Source: Actinopolymorpha singaporensis | GTDB taxonomy: Bacteria > Actinomycetota > Actinomycetes > Propionibacteriales > Actinopolymorphaceae | Length of the DNA stretch: 64,000 nucleotides | Reading direction: 5' to 3' | Assembly (NCBI RefSeq): GCF_900104745.1 | Contig: NZ_LT629732.1 | Span: 2,529,981-2,593,980, forward strand | Shown: piece by piece, positions 16,065 through 25,212 of the stretch | How positions within the stretch are numbered: position 1 is the first letter of the stretch | How the letters are laid out: each line of letters begins with the position of its first letter | Program-made: the position numbers and the translations under genes | The notes under the pieces: generated by a model | Told to the model about the DNA's origin: nothing | The model's input: only the letters and a program-made list of their open reading frames with translations | The model's database searches: none

Positions 16065-17300
16065 ATGGTCTGCCACGTCAAGAAGGCGTTCTGCCGTGCC
16101 GGTGTGGTTGTTCTCGCCGGCCTGCTGATGGTCGGTGCGCTGTGCCCGCCTGGTTCGGCCGCCCCGTCGGCGGTGCGTGCGTCCGCGTCCGGAAGCACCG
16201 ACCGGACGACGTGGGCCGAGCGTGCGTTCACCTCCTACGCCGCTCTCCAGCGCCATCTCTATCTCGGCGCCGACCAGCACCACCTGTACCTGGAGAAGTA
16301 TCCGCACGACCCGGCCGACAACGCGTACTCCTATCTGTGGCCGATGCGGGAGGCGACGGCGGCGACCATCGATCTGTCGATCGTGCCGGGCACGGGCAGT
16401 CGATTCAGGTCCGACGTCCGCGATCGTTTCGCCGGCCTGAGCGCGTACCTGAATCCCGACCACGACCCGCCCGGTTACGCGTCGTACGTCGTCCCTCCGC
16501 TGGGAGGCGGCGGTGACCTGTTCTACGACGACAACTCGATCGTCGGCCTGGAGTTCGTCCGGCGCTACCTTCTCGAAAACCGGCTGGCGGATCGGCGTCG
16601 TGCCGAGCAGATCTTCGACGTTCTCGTCGGGGGATGGGACACCGACACCTCACACGCCTGTCCTGGTGGGATGTTCTGGGTGGACGCGACGTGGACGTCG
16701 ATCCGGGCGGCGAACGTCACCGGACTCACCGCCGAGCTCGCCGCGCATCTGTACGAACTGACTCGCGACAAGTCCTACCTGGACTGGGCCGAGCGTCTCT
16801 ACGACTGGAACCGTACCTGCCTGCGATCGTCGGAAGGCCTGTACCAGAACGACATCAGCCTCGACGGCACGGTCAACCCCACGCTGTGGATCTACAACTC
16901 CGGGGCGATGATCGGTGCGGGTGCGCTGCTCCACCGTGCCACCGGTGATCCCCGCTATCTCGCCCAGGCGCGCACCGACGCGGCCGCCGCGCTGGACTAC
17001 TGGACCGACGGAAACCGGTACTACGACCAGCCGGCCGTGTTCAACGCCATCTTCTTCAAGAACCTCATGCTGCTCGACTCGGTCCGGCACGACTCTCGTT
17101 ACCGCGCGGTCGTCGAGGCGTACGCCGAACACGTCTGGGGGCACAACCGCGACGCCGCCCTCGGACTGTTCCGCTTCCCGCCGTCGGGCGGCGGGCCCTA
17201 CGACCCGTCGTACCGCCCGGAGACGCTCGAACAGGCGGCCGTGATCCAGACGTTCGCCCTGCTCGCCTGGGATCGCGGCCACTACCGGTTCGCCGCCTGA
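16065..17300 (+). CDS. Secreted glycoside hydrolase family 76 (alpha-1,6-mannanase-like)
   Basis: A 411-residue exported enzyme. From ATG 16065 the N-terminus is a standard Sec signal (basic VKKAFCR, hydrophobic core 13-27, SAAPSA cleavage region). This start has GGAAAGG ten bases upstream; an upstream in-frame ATG at 16020 would bury the signal. The mature part is an (alpha/alpha)6 barrel with LFYDDNSIVGLEF (about 152-164) carrying the Asp155-Asp156 pair that matches the catalytic DD of GH76. YNSGAMIGAGALL and the C-terminal TLEQAAVIQTFALLAWD are also family-like. GH76 enzymes cut alpha-1,6-mannan backbones of fungi or of actinobacterial lipomannan. Substrate choice here is inferred. Confidence 0.8.
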   Translation: MVCHVKKAFCRAGVVVLAGLLMVGALCPPGSAAPSAVRASASGSTDRTTWAERAFTSYAALQRHLYLGADQHHLYLEKYPHDPADNAYSYLWPMREATAATIDLSIVPGTGSRFRSDVRDRFAGLSAYLNPDHDPPGYASYVVPPLGGGGDLFYDDNSIVGLEFVRRYLLENRLADRRRAEQIFDVLVGGWDTDTSHACPGGMFWVDATWTSIRAANVTGLTAELAAHLYELTRDKSYLDWAERLYDWNRTCLRSSEGLYQNDISLDGTVNPTLWIYNSGAMIGAGALLHRATGDPRYLAQARTDAAAALDYWTDGNRYYDQPAVFNAIFFKNLMLLDSVRHDSRYRAVVEAYAEHVWGHNRDAALGLFRFPPSGGGPYDPSYRPETLEQAAVIQTFALLAWDRGHYRFAA

Positions 17301-17375
17301 GCCAGGACGCGGGTGGCCGGACACAGCCGGCAGGAGCGAGTCCTGTCCGACCACACCGTAGGAGGAAAGCCGACC

Positions 17376-17720
17376 ATGAAACCCTTCGTACTCGATCGAC
17401 CGGACGGCCGCGACGACGGCGAGGACTGGACCGAGAACTACGAGGAGTTGCCCGGGGCGGCGAACGTCTCGATCATTCTGGAGTCCACCACCAAGGCCGG
17501 GGTCGGTCCGCGTCTTCATCAGCACCCCTACGCCGAGACCTTCATCATCCGCAGGGGATCCGCCACCTTCACCGTGGGCGAGGACCAGATCGAGGCCCAC
17601 GCCGGACAGGTGCTGGTCGTGCCGGCGAGCACACCGCACAAGTTCTCCACCGGCGAGAGCGGCTACGAGGCCGTCCACATCCACGCCAACCCGCGCTTCG
17701 TCACCGAGTGGCTCGAGTAG
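17376..17720 (+). CDS. Small cupin-domain protein
   Basis: A 114-residue single cupin. The first cupin motif reads GPRLHQHPYAETFIIRRGSA (about 47-66), with His and Glu metal ligands. The second is AGQVLVVPASTPHKFS (about 82-97) with the last His. ATG 17376 has GGAGG ten bases upstream. It follows the GH76 gene by 75 bases and is convergent with the regulator gene, whose stop is 14 bases away. Small cupins of this kind may bind metal, sugar or act as isomerases; nothing more specific can be said. Confidence 0.8.
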   Translation: MKPFVLDRPDGRDDGEDWTENYEELPGAANVSIILESTTKAGVGPRLHQHPYAETFIIRRGSATFTVGEDQIEAHAGQVLVVPASTPHKFSTGESGYEAVHIHANPRFVTEWLE

Positions 17721-17734
17721 TGGCCCGTCATCGC

Positions 17735-18703
17735 TCAGGGCCGGGCATGTGCCTGAGAGTGGCGAAAAGCCCGCGGGCTGGTTCCGAACTTCGACACGAA
17801 GGCCTGCCGCAGACTCTCAGCCGATCCGAAGCCCGTTCGGCGAGCGACCTGGGACAGGGGCAGATCGGTGGTCGCGGCGAGCCGAGCCGCCATTTCGAGC
17901 CGGGTGCGCCGTACGACATTGGCCGGGGTGTCACCGAGCTCGGCGCGGAAGAGCCGGTGGAGCTGGCGCGGACTCACCCCGACCAGCGCCGCCAGGGTCT
18001 CCGTCCGGAGATCTCCGTCGGGATGGGTCGCGGCATGGTCCATCACCCGGCGCACCGTGGCGTCCGCGGGCCGGGGGGTGCGGGTGAACACGCTCATCTG
18101 CGCCTGGTTGCCGGGGCGCTTGAGGTAGGCGACCATCCCCATGGCCACCCATCGAGCCAACTCGGGGCCGTGATCCTCCTCGACGAAGGCGAGGGTGAGG
18201 TCGAGCGAGGCGGTGACGCCGCCGGAGGTCGCGACGTTGCCATCCCGGACGAAGATCGGCGCCGGGTCGATCGAGACCCTCGGGTAGCGCGCGATCAGGT
18301 CGTCGGCGTAGAACCAGTGCGTCGTGGCGCGCCGCCCGTCCAGCAGTCCCGCCTCGGCGAGGATGGCCGTGCCGGTACACACCGAGGCGACCCGCCGAGC
18401 GCGCGAGGCCAGCCGCCGCACTCCCCGGACGAGGCGCGGGTCGGCAGCTGCGGAGAGATGGCCGTCCCCACCGGACACGATCAACGTGTCCACAGCGTCC
18501 TGGAGGTCGCAGAGATCCAACTGCGCGCGCAGGACCAGACCCGACTCGCACACGATGTCGCGCCCGCCCACGGTCGCCAGCCCTACCTGGTACGCCGGTC
18601 GCGCGCCGAGCCGGGTGGCCAGCATCAAGGCGGACGTGACGCACGCGATGTCGACAAGCTCGGCGCGTTCGTATCCCACCACCACAACCGATCGCGTGGG
18701 CAT
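17735..18703 (-). CDS. GlxA/FtrA-type transcriptional regulator (DJ-1/PfpI plus AraC HTH)
   Basis: A 322-residue regulator. Residues 1-185 form a DJ-1/PfpI-like domain with the elbow Cys in ASVCTGTAIL (about 106-115). Residues about 215-315 hold two helix-turn-helix motifs of the AraC family, LAALVGVSPRQLHRLFRAEL and LSQVARRTGFGSAESLRQAF. Such proteins sense small metabolites and usually activate nearby genes. It lies between the cupin (convergent) and mraY (same strand, upstream). Its target is not evident from the sequence. Confidence 0.88.
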   Translation of the reverse strand: MPTRSVVVVGYERAELVDIACVTSALMLATRLGARPAYQVGLATVGGRDIVCESGLVLRAQLDLCDLQDAVDTLIVSGGDGHLSAAADPRLVRGVRRLASRARRVASVCTGTAILAEAGLLDGRRATTHWFYADDLIARYPRVSIDPAPIFVRDGNVATSGGVTASLDLTLAFVEEDHGPELARWVAMGMVAYLKRPGNQAQMSVFTRTPRPADATVRRVMDHAATHPDGDLRTETLAALVGVSPRQLHRLFRAELGDTPANVVRRTRLEMAARLAATTDLPLSQVARRTGFGSAESLRQAFVSKFGTSPRAFRHSQAHARP

Positions 18704-18732
18704 TCGGTCAGGCTAGACCATGCCGAAGCGGC

Positions 18733-19812
18733 TCAGGAGTAGGTGAGCCACTCTGCGTAGAACATGCCGAGTCCCGAGGCGACGAGGATGCCGCAGACGA
18801 TCCAGAAGCGGATCACGATGGTGATCTCCGGCCAGCCCTTGAGAGTGAAGTGGTGCTGGATGGGCGAGCTCAGGAAGATCCGGCGCGGGGTGCCGGTGAG
18901 TCGCCTGGTCAGTTTGAAGTAGCCGCGCTGCAGGATCACCGACCCGTTCGCCGCGACGTACAACCCGCCGATGACGACGAGGAGCAGCTCGGTCCGGGTC
19001 GTGATCGCGAGCCCCGCGACGGCGCCACCGAGCCCCAGTGCGCCGGTGTCACCCATGATGATGCGTGCCGGATTGGCGTTCCACCACAAGAACCCGCCGC
19101 AGGCGGCTGCCAGCGAGAACGCGAGTACGGCGAGGTCGTACGGGTCGCGTGCCTGGTAGCAGCCGGGCACGTCGGCCGCGGCGCAGGACTGGTTGAACTG
19201 CCAGACGCAGATGATCGTGTAGCCCGCGAAGACGAGGACGCAGGTGCCGGCGGCGAGCCCGTCCAGACCGTCCACGAGGTTCACGCCGTTGGAGGTGGCC
19301 GACACCATGAACAGTGCCCAGAGCACGAAGAACACGGCCCCCAACCGGAGACCGGGCAGATCACGCATGAACGACACCAACGTCGACGCGGGCGTGAGTC
19401 CGTCCGCGTCGGGTAACCGGATCGCGACGACGGCGAACACGACGGCGACGAGCGTCTGGCCGACCAGCTTCGTGCGGCCACGCAGACCGAGGTTCCGTTC
19501 CCGGGTGATCTTCAGGTAGTCGTCGAGAAAACCGACCACGCCGAGACCGACCAGCAGGAACAGGACGAGCATGCCTGACGCCGACGGGCCCACACCGCCG
19601 ACGAGGTGTGCGACCAGGTAGCCGACGGTGGCGGCGGCGATGACGACGGTGCCACCCATCGTCGGGACGCCCTGCTTGACCTGGTGCTCCATCGGCATCT
19701 CGTCGTGGATCGGCTGTCCGAGTCTCCTCCGCAGGAAGAATCTGGCCACGGCGGGAGTCGACGCCAGGGACAGGACGAGGGAGAGAGCGCCGCCGAACAT
19801 GATCGCCTTCAT
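18733..19812 (-). CDS. mraY: Phospho-N-acetylmuramoyl-pentapeptide-transferase, orphan copy
   Basis: A 359-residue integral membrane enzyme that moves phospho-MurNAc-pentapeptide from UDP to undecaprenyl phosphate to form lipid I. All family motifs are present: QGVPTMGGTV (about 46-55), VGFLDDYLKI with the Asp pair (about 92-101), NGVNLVDGLDGLAAG (about 173-187), MGDTGALGLGGAVAGL, and HHFTLKGWPE near the C-terminus. Length is normal. What is odd is the place: there is no murE, murF, murD, ftsW or murG nearby, only a GlxA regulator and a divergent GH84 gene. It is therefore likely a second copy beside the usual division cluster, although that cluster is outside the window. Confidence 0.88.
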   Translation of the reverse strand: MKAIMFGGALSLVLSLASTPAVARFFLRRRLGQPIHDEMPMEHQVKQGVPTMGGTVVIAAATVGYLVAHLVGGVGPSASGMLVLFLLVGLGVVGFLDDYLKITRERNLGLRGRTKLVGQTLVAVVFAVVAIRLPDADGLTPASTLVSFMRDLPGLRLGAVFFVLWALFMVSATSNGVNLVDGLDGLAAGTCVLVFAGYTIICVWQFNQSCAAADVPGCYQARDPYDLAVLAFSLAAACGGFLWWNANPARIIMGDTGALGLGGAVAGLAITTRTELLLVVIGGLYVAANGSVILQRGYFKLTRRLTGTPRRIFLSSPIQHHFTLKGWPEITIVIRFWIVCGILVASGLGMFYAEWLTYS

Positions 19813-19981
19813 GACACCGCCGTGGGGGAGGGGAACGGTAACGGGACCGGTCCCGTCCGACCACGGCCGTGGTCGGACGTCGTCGGCCGTGGATCACGGC
19901 TGACCTTGACGACGCCGTACCCCTGCCCGGAGGATGCCCGGACCGGCACCATCTCTTTGCGTTCGCGTACGTTCATCCAGA

Positions 19982-20007
19982 GTCACGTCGCATCGCGATG
20001 ACGTGAC
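19982..20007 (+). promoter_or_regulatory. Imperfect palindrome just upstream of the GH84 start
   Basis: GTCACGT-CG-CATCG / CGATG-ACGTGAC: two 12-base arms in perfect inverted order apart from an extra CG in the left arm. It ends six bases before the ribosome site AGGAGG of the GH84 gene and lies in the 210-base divergent region with mraY. Position and symmetry suit an operator or a leader hairpin; the binding protein is unknown. Confidence 0.35.
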
Positions 20008-20022
20008 AGGTGAGGAGGCACG

Positions 20023-22776
20023 GTGGCCGCCCGACTCAGAGCAGCCCTGACCATGCTGGCGGTGGCGGTGCTCGTGCCCATGTCCGGAGCGGTCCCGTCG
20101 GCTTCGGCCGTGCCCAAGAGCGCCTCGGTGGCCCGCCCGCCGGCCGGATCCGTCGCCACTCCCGACGTCCCGAGGGTGTGGCCGACCCCTCAGCGGGAGA
20201 CGTCCCGCGACGATGGTTTCCCGATCACTCCGGTCGTGGGTCTGGTCCGAGGACGGACGACGGATGCCGCGGCGGAGAAGGTGGTCAGGGGTACGCTCAC
20301 CCGGGCGGGCGTCAAAGACATCGTTGCCACAGACGGGCGGGATCCGCACACGCCGGTGACGGTGTGGCTCGGCGGAGGAGCGGAAGTCCTCGCGAAGCTG
20401 GGCGTCGACGGTCCGTCGGGGCTACCGGCAGAGGGTTACGTGCTCGCCACAGGTCGTACTCCCGACGACCGCAAGCACGTGGTGCTGGGGGGCGTCGACG
20501 TCGACGGTACCTACTATGCCGCGCAGACGCTCCGGCAGCTGGTGAGGCCGCACGCGGGCCTGGAGCAACTGCCCGGCGTCGCGATCCGGGACTGGCCGAG
20601 CATGCGGTACCGCGGCTCGATCGAGGGCTTCTACGGAACGCCGTACACCCAGGCGGACCGGCTCGACCACGTGGACTACCTCGGTGCGCACAAGATGAAC
20701 ACCTACGAGTACGCGCCGAAGGACGACCCGTTCCACCGCGAACGCTGGCGGGACCCCTATCCGGCGGACAAGCTGGCCGAACTCGGCACGCTGGTCGACC
20801 GAGCGCGTCGAAACCACGTCGACTTCACGTTCGCGCTGTCGCCGGGGCTGTCGATCTGCTACTCCTCCAAGGCCGACCTCGACGCCCTGCTGGCGAAGTT
20901 CGACGCGATCTACGCTCTCGGCGGCCGGTCGTTCAACGTTCCGCTGGACGACATCGACTACAACACCTGGCACTGCGACGAGGATCCGGCGAAGTTCGGG
21001 ACCGGCGCGGCGGGTGCGGGCAAGGCCCAGGCCTACCTCCTGAACCGGGTGCAAGCATGGGTTGACAGCAAGGGAGACGTGGCACCGCTGCAGATGGTGC
21101 CGACGGAGTACTACAACACCACCGAGTCGCCGTACAAGAAGGCAGTTCGGGAGAACCTCGACCCCCATGTCGTCGTGCACTGGACCGGTGTGGGCGTGGT
21201 GCCGACCACGATCACCAACGCCCAGGCTGCCGCGGCCAGGAAGGTGTTCGGCCACCAGGTCCTGGTCTGGGACAACTACCCCGTCAACGACTACATTGCC
21301 GGCCGGCTGCCCCTCGGCCCCTACACCGGGCGTGAGCGCGGGCTGTCCGAGCACGTCGTCGGCGTGATCTCCAACCCGTCGAACCAGGCCGCGACCAGCA
21401 AGCCGGCGTTGTTCTCCTTCGCCGACTTCTCCTGGCACGACGCGACGTTCGACGACCGCACGGCCTGGGAGGCGGCGCTGAACGAGCTTGCCGGCGGGGA
21501 CGCCGCCACGGCTGCCGCGCTGCGCGTGTTCGCGGACGTGTCGACCTACGACGGAACGCTGCACAAGACCCAGGCTCCCGAGTTGCGTCAGCGGATCGAC
21601 ACCTTCTGGTCTGCTTGGCAGACCGGTGACCGCGCTGCGGCGATCGCAACGCTGCGGGCCTACGTCCGATCTCTGGGCGCGGCGCCGAGCGTGATCCGTG
21701 CCGGAGTGACGGACCCGCGGTTCGTGCCCGAGGCGGCTGCCTGGCTGGACGCGACCGAACTGTGGGCGAAGGCCGGCCTCACGGCGTTGGACATGCTCGA
21801 CGCCCAGGAGGCCGGTGACGGAGCGCGGGCGTGGCGGGACCGCCAGCAGATCGCACCGCTGATCGCACGGGCGAAGGCCATCCGGGACTCCAGGGCTCCG
21901 CACAACAGCACCTACCCGCGGATCGCCGACGGAGTGCTGGACAAGTTCATCGCCGATGCCGAGGAGGCGGGCGACCACTGGCTCGGGCTGACGAAGACCA
22001 GGCCCGTGCCGACGACGACGCTCGGGACCTACGCCGACAACGCGCCGGAACGCATGGTCGACGGCGACCCGGGCACCTTCTACTGGACCGACGGGCCGCC
22101 GTCGCCCGGGGATCTGGTAGGCGTCGACCTGCGCGCCGTGCACGAGATCGGCGACGTCGCCGTACTGATGTCGAAGTCGAGCAGCCCGAACGACTACATC
22201 CACACCGGCCTGCTCGAGTACTCCGCCGACGGTCGCTCGTGGACGACGCTCACCACCGGGACCACTGCGGAGGTACGGGCAACCGCGCCGGCGGGTACGA
22301 GTGCGAGGTACGTCCGCTACCGGGCCACCGGCGGCAACGACGGCTACTGGCTGGTGGTGCGGGAGTTCTCCGTCGAGGTACGCGACTCCCAGGACGTGAC
22401 GTACTCGGTGTCGGGAGGGCCGCCCGCTGCCGAAGGATCGTCGCTTCGCGCCGCGGCCGACAGCGACGTCGACGCGTGGTACCGCGCGGCGAGGAGCCCG
22501 GCAGAAGGTGACGCGCTCCTGGTGACGGCGTCGCAGAGCAGGCCGCTGGCCGATGTCGTCGTACTGTCGTCGGCGGATGCCCGGGCGACAGTTCAGGTGC
22601 GCGACGGCTCGGGGCGCTGGCGCACGCTGGGCACCCTGGCTCCCGACTTCACCGAACTGTCCGCAGGCGGGCTGGAGACCGATGCCATCCGGCTGGTGTG
22701 GTCGCAGGGCGCCCCACCGCCCGAGGTGGCCGAGATCATCTTCCGGTACGCCGGCGGTGGTGGCGACGCCCACTGA
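20023..22776 (+). CDS. Secreted GH84 beta-N-acetylhexosaminidase (hyaluronidase/NagJ type) with CBM32-like domain
   Basis: A 917-residue exported hydrolase for terminal beta-linked N-acetylglucosamine. A signal peptide covers about 1-30. A GH20b/GH84 N-terminal domain runs to about 185. The catalytic barrel begins MRYRGSIEGFYGTPYTQADR (194-213) and includes YLGAHKMNTYEYAPKDDPFH and the catalytic Asp pair D309-D310 in NVPLDDIDYN. A helical region follows, then a discoidin-like (F5/8 type C, CBM32) domain at about 665-790 (TYADNAPERMVDGDPGTFYW). The last 120 residues are beta-rich. The start is GTG 20023 with AGGAGG four bases upstream. It is divergent from the orphan mraY, so a link to peptidoglycan or chitin fragments is possible but not shown. 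Confidence 0.88.
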   Translation: MAARLRAALTMLAVAVLVPMSGAVPSASAVPKSASVARPPAGSVATPDVPRVWPTPQRETSRDDGFPITPVVGLVRGRTTDAAAEKVVRGTLTRAGVKDIVATDGRDPHTPVTVWLGGGAEVLAKLGVDGPSGLPAEGYVLATGRTPDDRKHVVLGGVDVDGTYYAAQTLRQLVRPHAGLEQLPGVAIRDWPSMRYRGSIEGFYGTPYTQADRLDHVDYLGAHKMNTYEYAPKDDPFHRERWRDPYPADKLAELGTLVDRARRNHVDFTFALSPGLSICYSSKADLDALLAKFDAIYALGGRSFNVPLDDIDYNTWHCDEDPAKFGTGAAGAGKAQAYLLNRVQAWVDSKGDVAPLQMVPTEYYNTTESPYKKAVRENLDPHVVVHWTGVGVVPTTITNAQAAAARKVFGHQVLVWDNYPVNDYIAGRLPLGPYTGRERGLSEHVVGVISNPSNQAATSKPALFSFADFSWHDATFDDRTAWEAALNELAGGDAATAAALRVFADVSTYDGTLHKTQAPELRQRIDTFWSAWQTGDRAAAIATLRAYVRSLGAAPSVIRAGVTDPRFVPEAAAWLDATELWAKAGLTALDMLDAQEAGDGARAWRDRQQIAPLIARAKAIRDSRAPHNSTYPRIADGVLDKFIADAEEAGDHWLGLTKTRPVPTTTLGTYADNAPERMVDGDPGTFYWTDGPPSPGDLVGVDLRAVHEIGDVAVLMSKSSSPNDYIHTGLLEYSADGRSWTTLTTGTTAEVRATAPAGTSARYVRYRATGGNDGYWLVVREFSVEVRDSQDVTYSVSGGPPAAEGSSLRAAADSDVDAWYRAARSPAEGDALLVTASQSRPLADVVVLSSADARATVQVRDGSGRWRTLGTLAPDFTELSAGGLETDAIRLVWSQGAPPPEVAEIIFRYAGGGGDAH

Positions 22777-22822
22777 CGGGTGGCCCGCCCGGGGACGCAT
22801 CAACGGAATGAGGCACGCGTGA

Positions 22823-23194
22823 GGCATTCACGGACCTTGCGCTCCATCCGACTATTCGTTCACGCTCAAGTACTTCCAGGGCAAGTGCGGCGGGAAGTCG
22901 AGCGGCAGGAGGTTGATCACCGTCCGCGACGACGAGGCCACCGACACGAAGCCCCTGAACGCGCCGGCCAGAGGGAGTTCCTGGCCAGAGGGCGCCCCCA
23001 CGCTCAAGGAGCTGTACATGGAAGCATTGGACCTTACGAGGTCTGGCGCCTACGACGTCCTCCACATCAAGTACGAAGACGGTCGGTACGATCGGCGGCC
23101 GACCAGTTTCTACTACCTGGACCGAGGGTCTGACGGGTCGGAGGGTTGCGAGACCTTCACGCACTTCCGGCCGCTGTCGGCAAGTTCGGATTGA
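22823..23194 (+). pseudogene. DUF6174-like gene remnant without a proper 5' end
   Basis: The frame after TGA 22820-22822 encodes about 123 residues that read as the later part of a small secreted DUF6174-type protein: DYSFTLKYFQGKC, RRLITVRDDEAT, APTLKELYMEALDLTRSGAY, HIKYEDGRYDRRPTSFYYLD. This family normally starts with a lipoprotein signal. Here there is no signal, no ATG before the conserved strand, and only a TTG at 22913 that would cut the domain. I read it as a 5'-truncated relic left downstream of the GH84 gene. The family call is by pattern only. Confidence 0.45.
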
Positions 23195-23352
23195 CGGCGG
23201 GCCGGTCGTCCGTAAGAGCAAGGCTTGCCGAGGTGAGAACTCGACCGGATACCGGCAGCCGGCCAGGACGGATTCCGAACACGACCCGCAGTGTGACGGT
23301 GACGGTGACCGCCGGCTCGGCGAGGCCGGTACCGGCAGGCGGGCGGGTCTCG

Positions 23353-23382
23353 TTGACACCCAAATCGGGGCGCGGCTAGCGT
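23353..23382 (+). promoter_or_regulatory. Sigma-A type promoter for the PhyH/epimerase pair
   Basis: TTGACA at 23353-23358, an 18-base spacer, then TAGCGT at 23377-23382, which fits the actinobacterial TANNNT -10 rule. It is correctly oriented and about 100 bases upstream of the PhyH start, with no other gene between. Confidence 0.6.
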
Positions 23383-23484
23383 CGAAGATTGATCTCGCGT
23401 GATGTCCGCCCACTGCCGTGCCGATGTGCGCAGAGCTCCCTCGTTTGGTCGACGTAGCCGTTCGGGCTGCCGAAAGGGAAAGTG

Positions 23485-24252
23485 ATGCTGGATTCATTCC
23501 AGGAGCAGGGGTACGCGGTCTTCCCGGACTTCCTCGGCAAGGAAGAAATCGACACGTTGAAGGCGGCTGTCGACGTGCACGCGTCGGCCAGGCCGCAGCG
23601 CAACGCGTACGAGAACGAGCAGATCGGCGCGCTCACCTGGCATCCGCGGGCACTCGAGCAGGTGGACAAGGTGATGGGTGGCGAGCGGTACGTCTTCCAC
23701 CACATCCACGCGGCGCGGCACGACGCCGGCACCAGGGGCGTTGCCTGGCACCAGGACTACGAGCAGTACCCCCAGACCAACCGTTCGCACCTGATGGTGC
23801 ACGTGTTCTTCTATCTCAACGGGCTCAACGGCACGATCGGCGACCTGCTCCTGGTACCCGGATCGCAACACCACGCCGTGGACAGCAACGCGCTGACGTT
23901 CCTCGGTGACTCCGACCTGCCGGGGTCCATCACGGTCGACGACGTCTCGCCCGGCTCGATGCTGATCGTGCACTCGGGGATGTGGCACGCACGTCGCGCG
24001 AAGCCCGGTGGTGAGGACAGCCCGCGCTTCTTCATCGACATGTCGTTCTGCCAGTCCGGGGTGAAGTGGCCGTCGTACGGCCGCGGGGACGGCATGCTCG
24101 CCGACCTGCGGGCTCGGCACGAGGCCGACGGTGGCACCCGGCCCTGGTTGTTCGACGAGGAGCAGTTCTTCGACTCCACGGGCGCGCGCCAGCAGACCAG
24201 GAACCTGCAGGGCAGCGTCATTCTCGACCTTCCGCAGTGGCAGAACTCGTGA
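23485..24252 (+). CDS. Phytanoyl-CoA dioxygenase (PhyH) family Fe(II)/2-oxoglutarate enzyme
   Basis: A 255-residue non-haem iron oxygenase. The metal triad is visible as H89-x-D91 in AWHQDYEQ and the distal His168 in HSGMWHARR; an Arg further on would bind 2-oxoglutarate. Length and the DFLGKEEIDTLKAAV N-terminus are usual for PhyH proteins that hydroxylate small molecules. The start is ATG 23485 or the GTG directly before it; AAAGGG is close by. Its stop overlaps the GTG start of the epimerase gene (GTGA), so both are translated together. A role in sugar-acid or secondary metabolism is likely but the substrate is unknown. Confidence 0.83.
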   Translation: MLDSFQEQGYAVFPDFLGKEEIDTLKAAVDVHASARPQRNAYENEQIGALTWHPRALEQVDKVMGGERYVFHHIHAARHDAGTRGVAWHQDYEQYPQTNRSHLMVHVFFYLNGLNGTIGDLLLVPGSQHHAVDSNALTFLGDSDLPGSITVDDVSPGSMLIVHSGMWHARRAKPGGEDSPRFFIDMSFCQSGVKWPSYGRGDGMLADLRARHEADGGTRPWLFDEEQFFDSTGARQQTRNLQGSVILDLPQWQNS

Positions 24253-25196
24253 GGCTGCTCGTCACCGGCGCCACCGGCAAGGTGGGCCGGGCCCTCGTCG
24301 ATCGTCTCCAGGGGACCTGCGAGATCCGCGCGCTCTGCCACAACAGGAGCCTCGACGTCGACGGCGTCGAGTCGGTGTTCGGATCGATCGCCGACCGGGA
24401 CGCCGTACGCCAGGCGATGGCGGGGGTGACCCATGTCGTCCACCTGGCGACGTGCAAGGAGACGCCCGACGAGATCATGGACGTGGCGGTCAAGGGTCTG
24501 TTCTGGCTGCTGGAGGAAGCGCGGGAGAGCCCGGCGTTCGAGCGCTTCGTCCTCATCGGCGGTGACGCGGCCGTCGGCCACTTCGTCTACAAGCACCCGG
24601 TGCCGGTGACCGAGACGCAGCGGCACACCGCGTACGAGGGATGCTACGCGCTGTCGAAGGTGCTCGAGGAGGTGATGCTCGAGCAGTACCAGATCGCGTA
24701 CGGCCTGAACTCCACCTGCCTGCGAGCGCCCTGGATCATGGACCGGGACGACTTCAGGTACTCCCTGTCGTTCGGCACCGACCAGTTCGGCGGCCCGCCG
24801 TGGCGCGAGCTCGTGGACGGTGACGTCCCGGAGGGTGCGGTCCCACTGGCGCTGGACGCCGACGGGCATCCGCTGAAGCGCAACTTCGTCCACGTCAGCG
24901 ATCTGGTCGAGGCGATCGCCATCGCGCTGGAGCACCCGGCGGCCCTCGGCCAGACCTTCAACATCTGCATGGACGAGCCGGTCGACTACCAGCAAGTGGC
25001 GGATCACCTCGCGAGTACGCGTGGCCTGCCGGCCGTGAAGGTGCCGACGCCTCACCACTCGACCTGGCTGGACAACGCCAAGGCGAAGCTGCTGCTCGGC
25101 TGGAAACCGAAGTACGACACCGAACGCCTCATCGACGAGGCCTGGGACTACCAGCGAAGCCCCGACGACCCACGGATCGTCTGGTATCCCGGATAA
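24249..25196 (+). CDS. NAD(P)-dependent epimerase/dehydratase (extended SDR)
   Basis: A 315-residue extended short-chain dehydrogenase. The Rossmann motif VTGATGKVGRAL is at about 5-16, HLATCKETP follows strand 4, and the catalytic Tyr-Lys pair lies in YALSKVLEEVML. The C-terminal HVSDLVEAIAIAL and LLGWKPKYDTERLIDEAW are typical of sugar-nucleotide or uronate-type members. The start is the GTG that overlaps the PhyH stop. A hairpin terminator follows 16 bases after its stop. It may act on a sugar or sugar acid given the galactonate dehydratase gene next door; that is inference. Confidence 0.83.
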   Translation: MRLLVTGATGKVGRALVDRLQGTCEIRALCHNRSLDVDGVESVFGSIADRDAVRQAMAGVTHVVHLATCKETPDEIMDVAVKGLFWLLEEARESPAFERFVLIGGDAAVGHFVYKHPVPVTETQRHTAYEGCYALSKVLEEVMLEQYQIAYGLNSTCLRAPWIMDRDDFRYSLSFGTDQFGGPPWRELVDGDVPEGAVPLALDADGHPLKRNFVHVSDLVEAIAIALEHPAALGQTFNICMDEPVDYQQVADHLASTRGLPAVKVPTPHHSTWLDNAKAKLLLGWKPKYDTERLIDEAWDYQRSPDDPRIVWYPG

Positions 25197-25212
25197 CGTG
25201 CGTCGTTCGCAT

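Noticed and set aside
20422-22827. 801-codon open frame on the minus strand opposite the GH84 gene
   Set aside because: Arg/Val/Gly-rich composition and no recognisable motif; the plus-strand frame has all GH84 signatures.
23281-23320. GTGACG repeats before the PhyH promoter as a possible CRISPR or satellite
   Set aside because: Only three short imperfect units without spacers.
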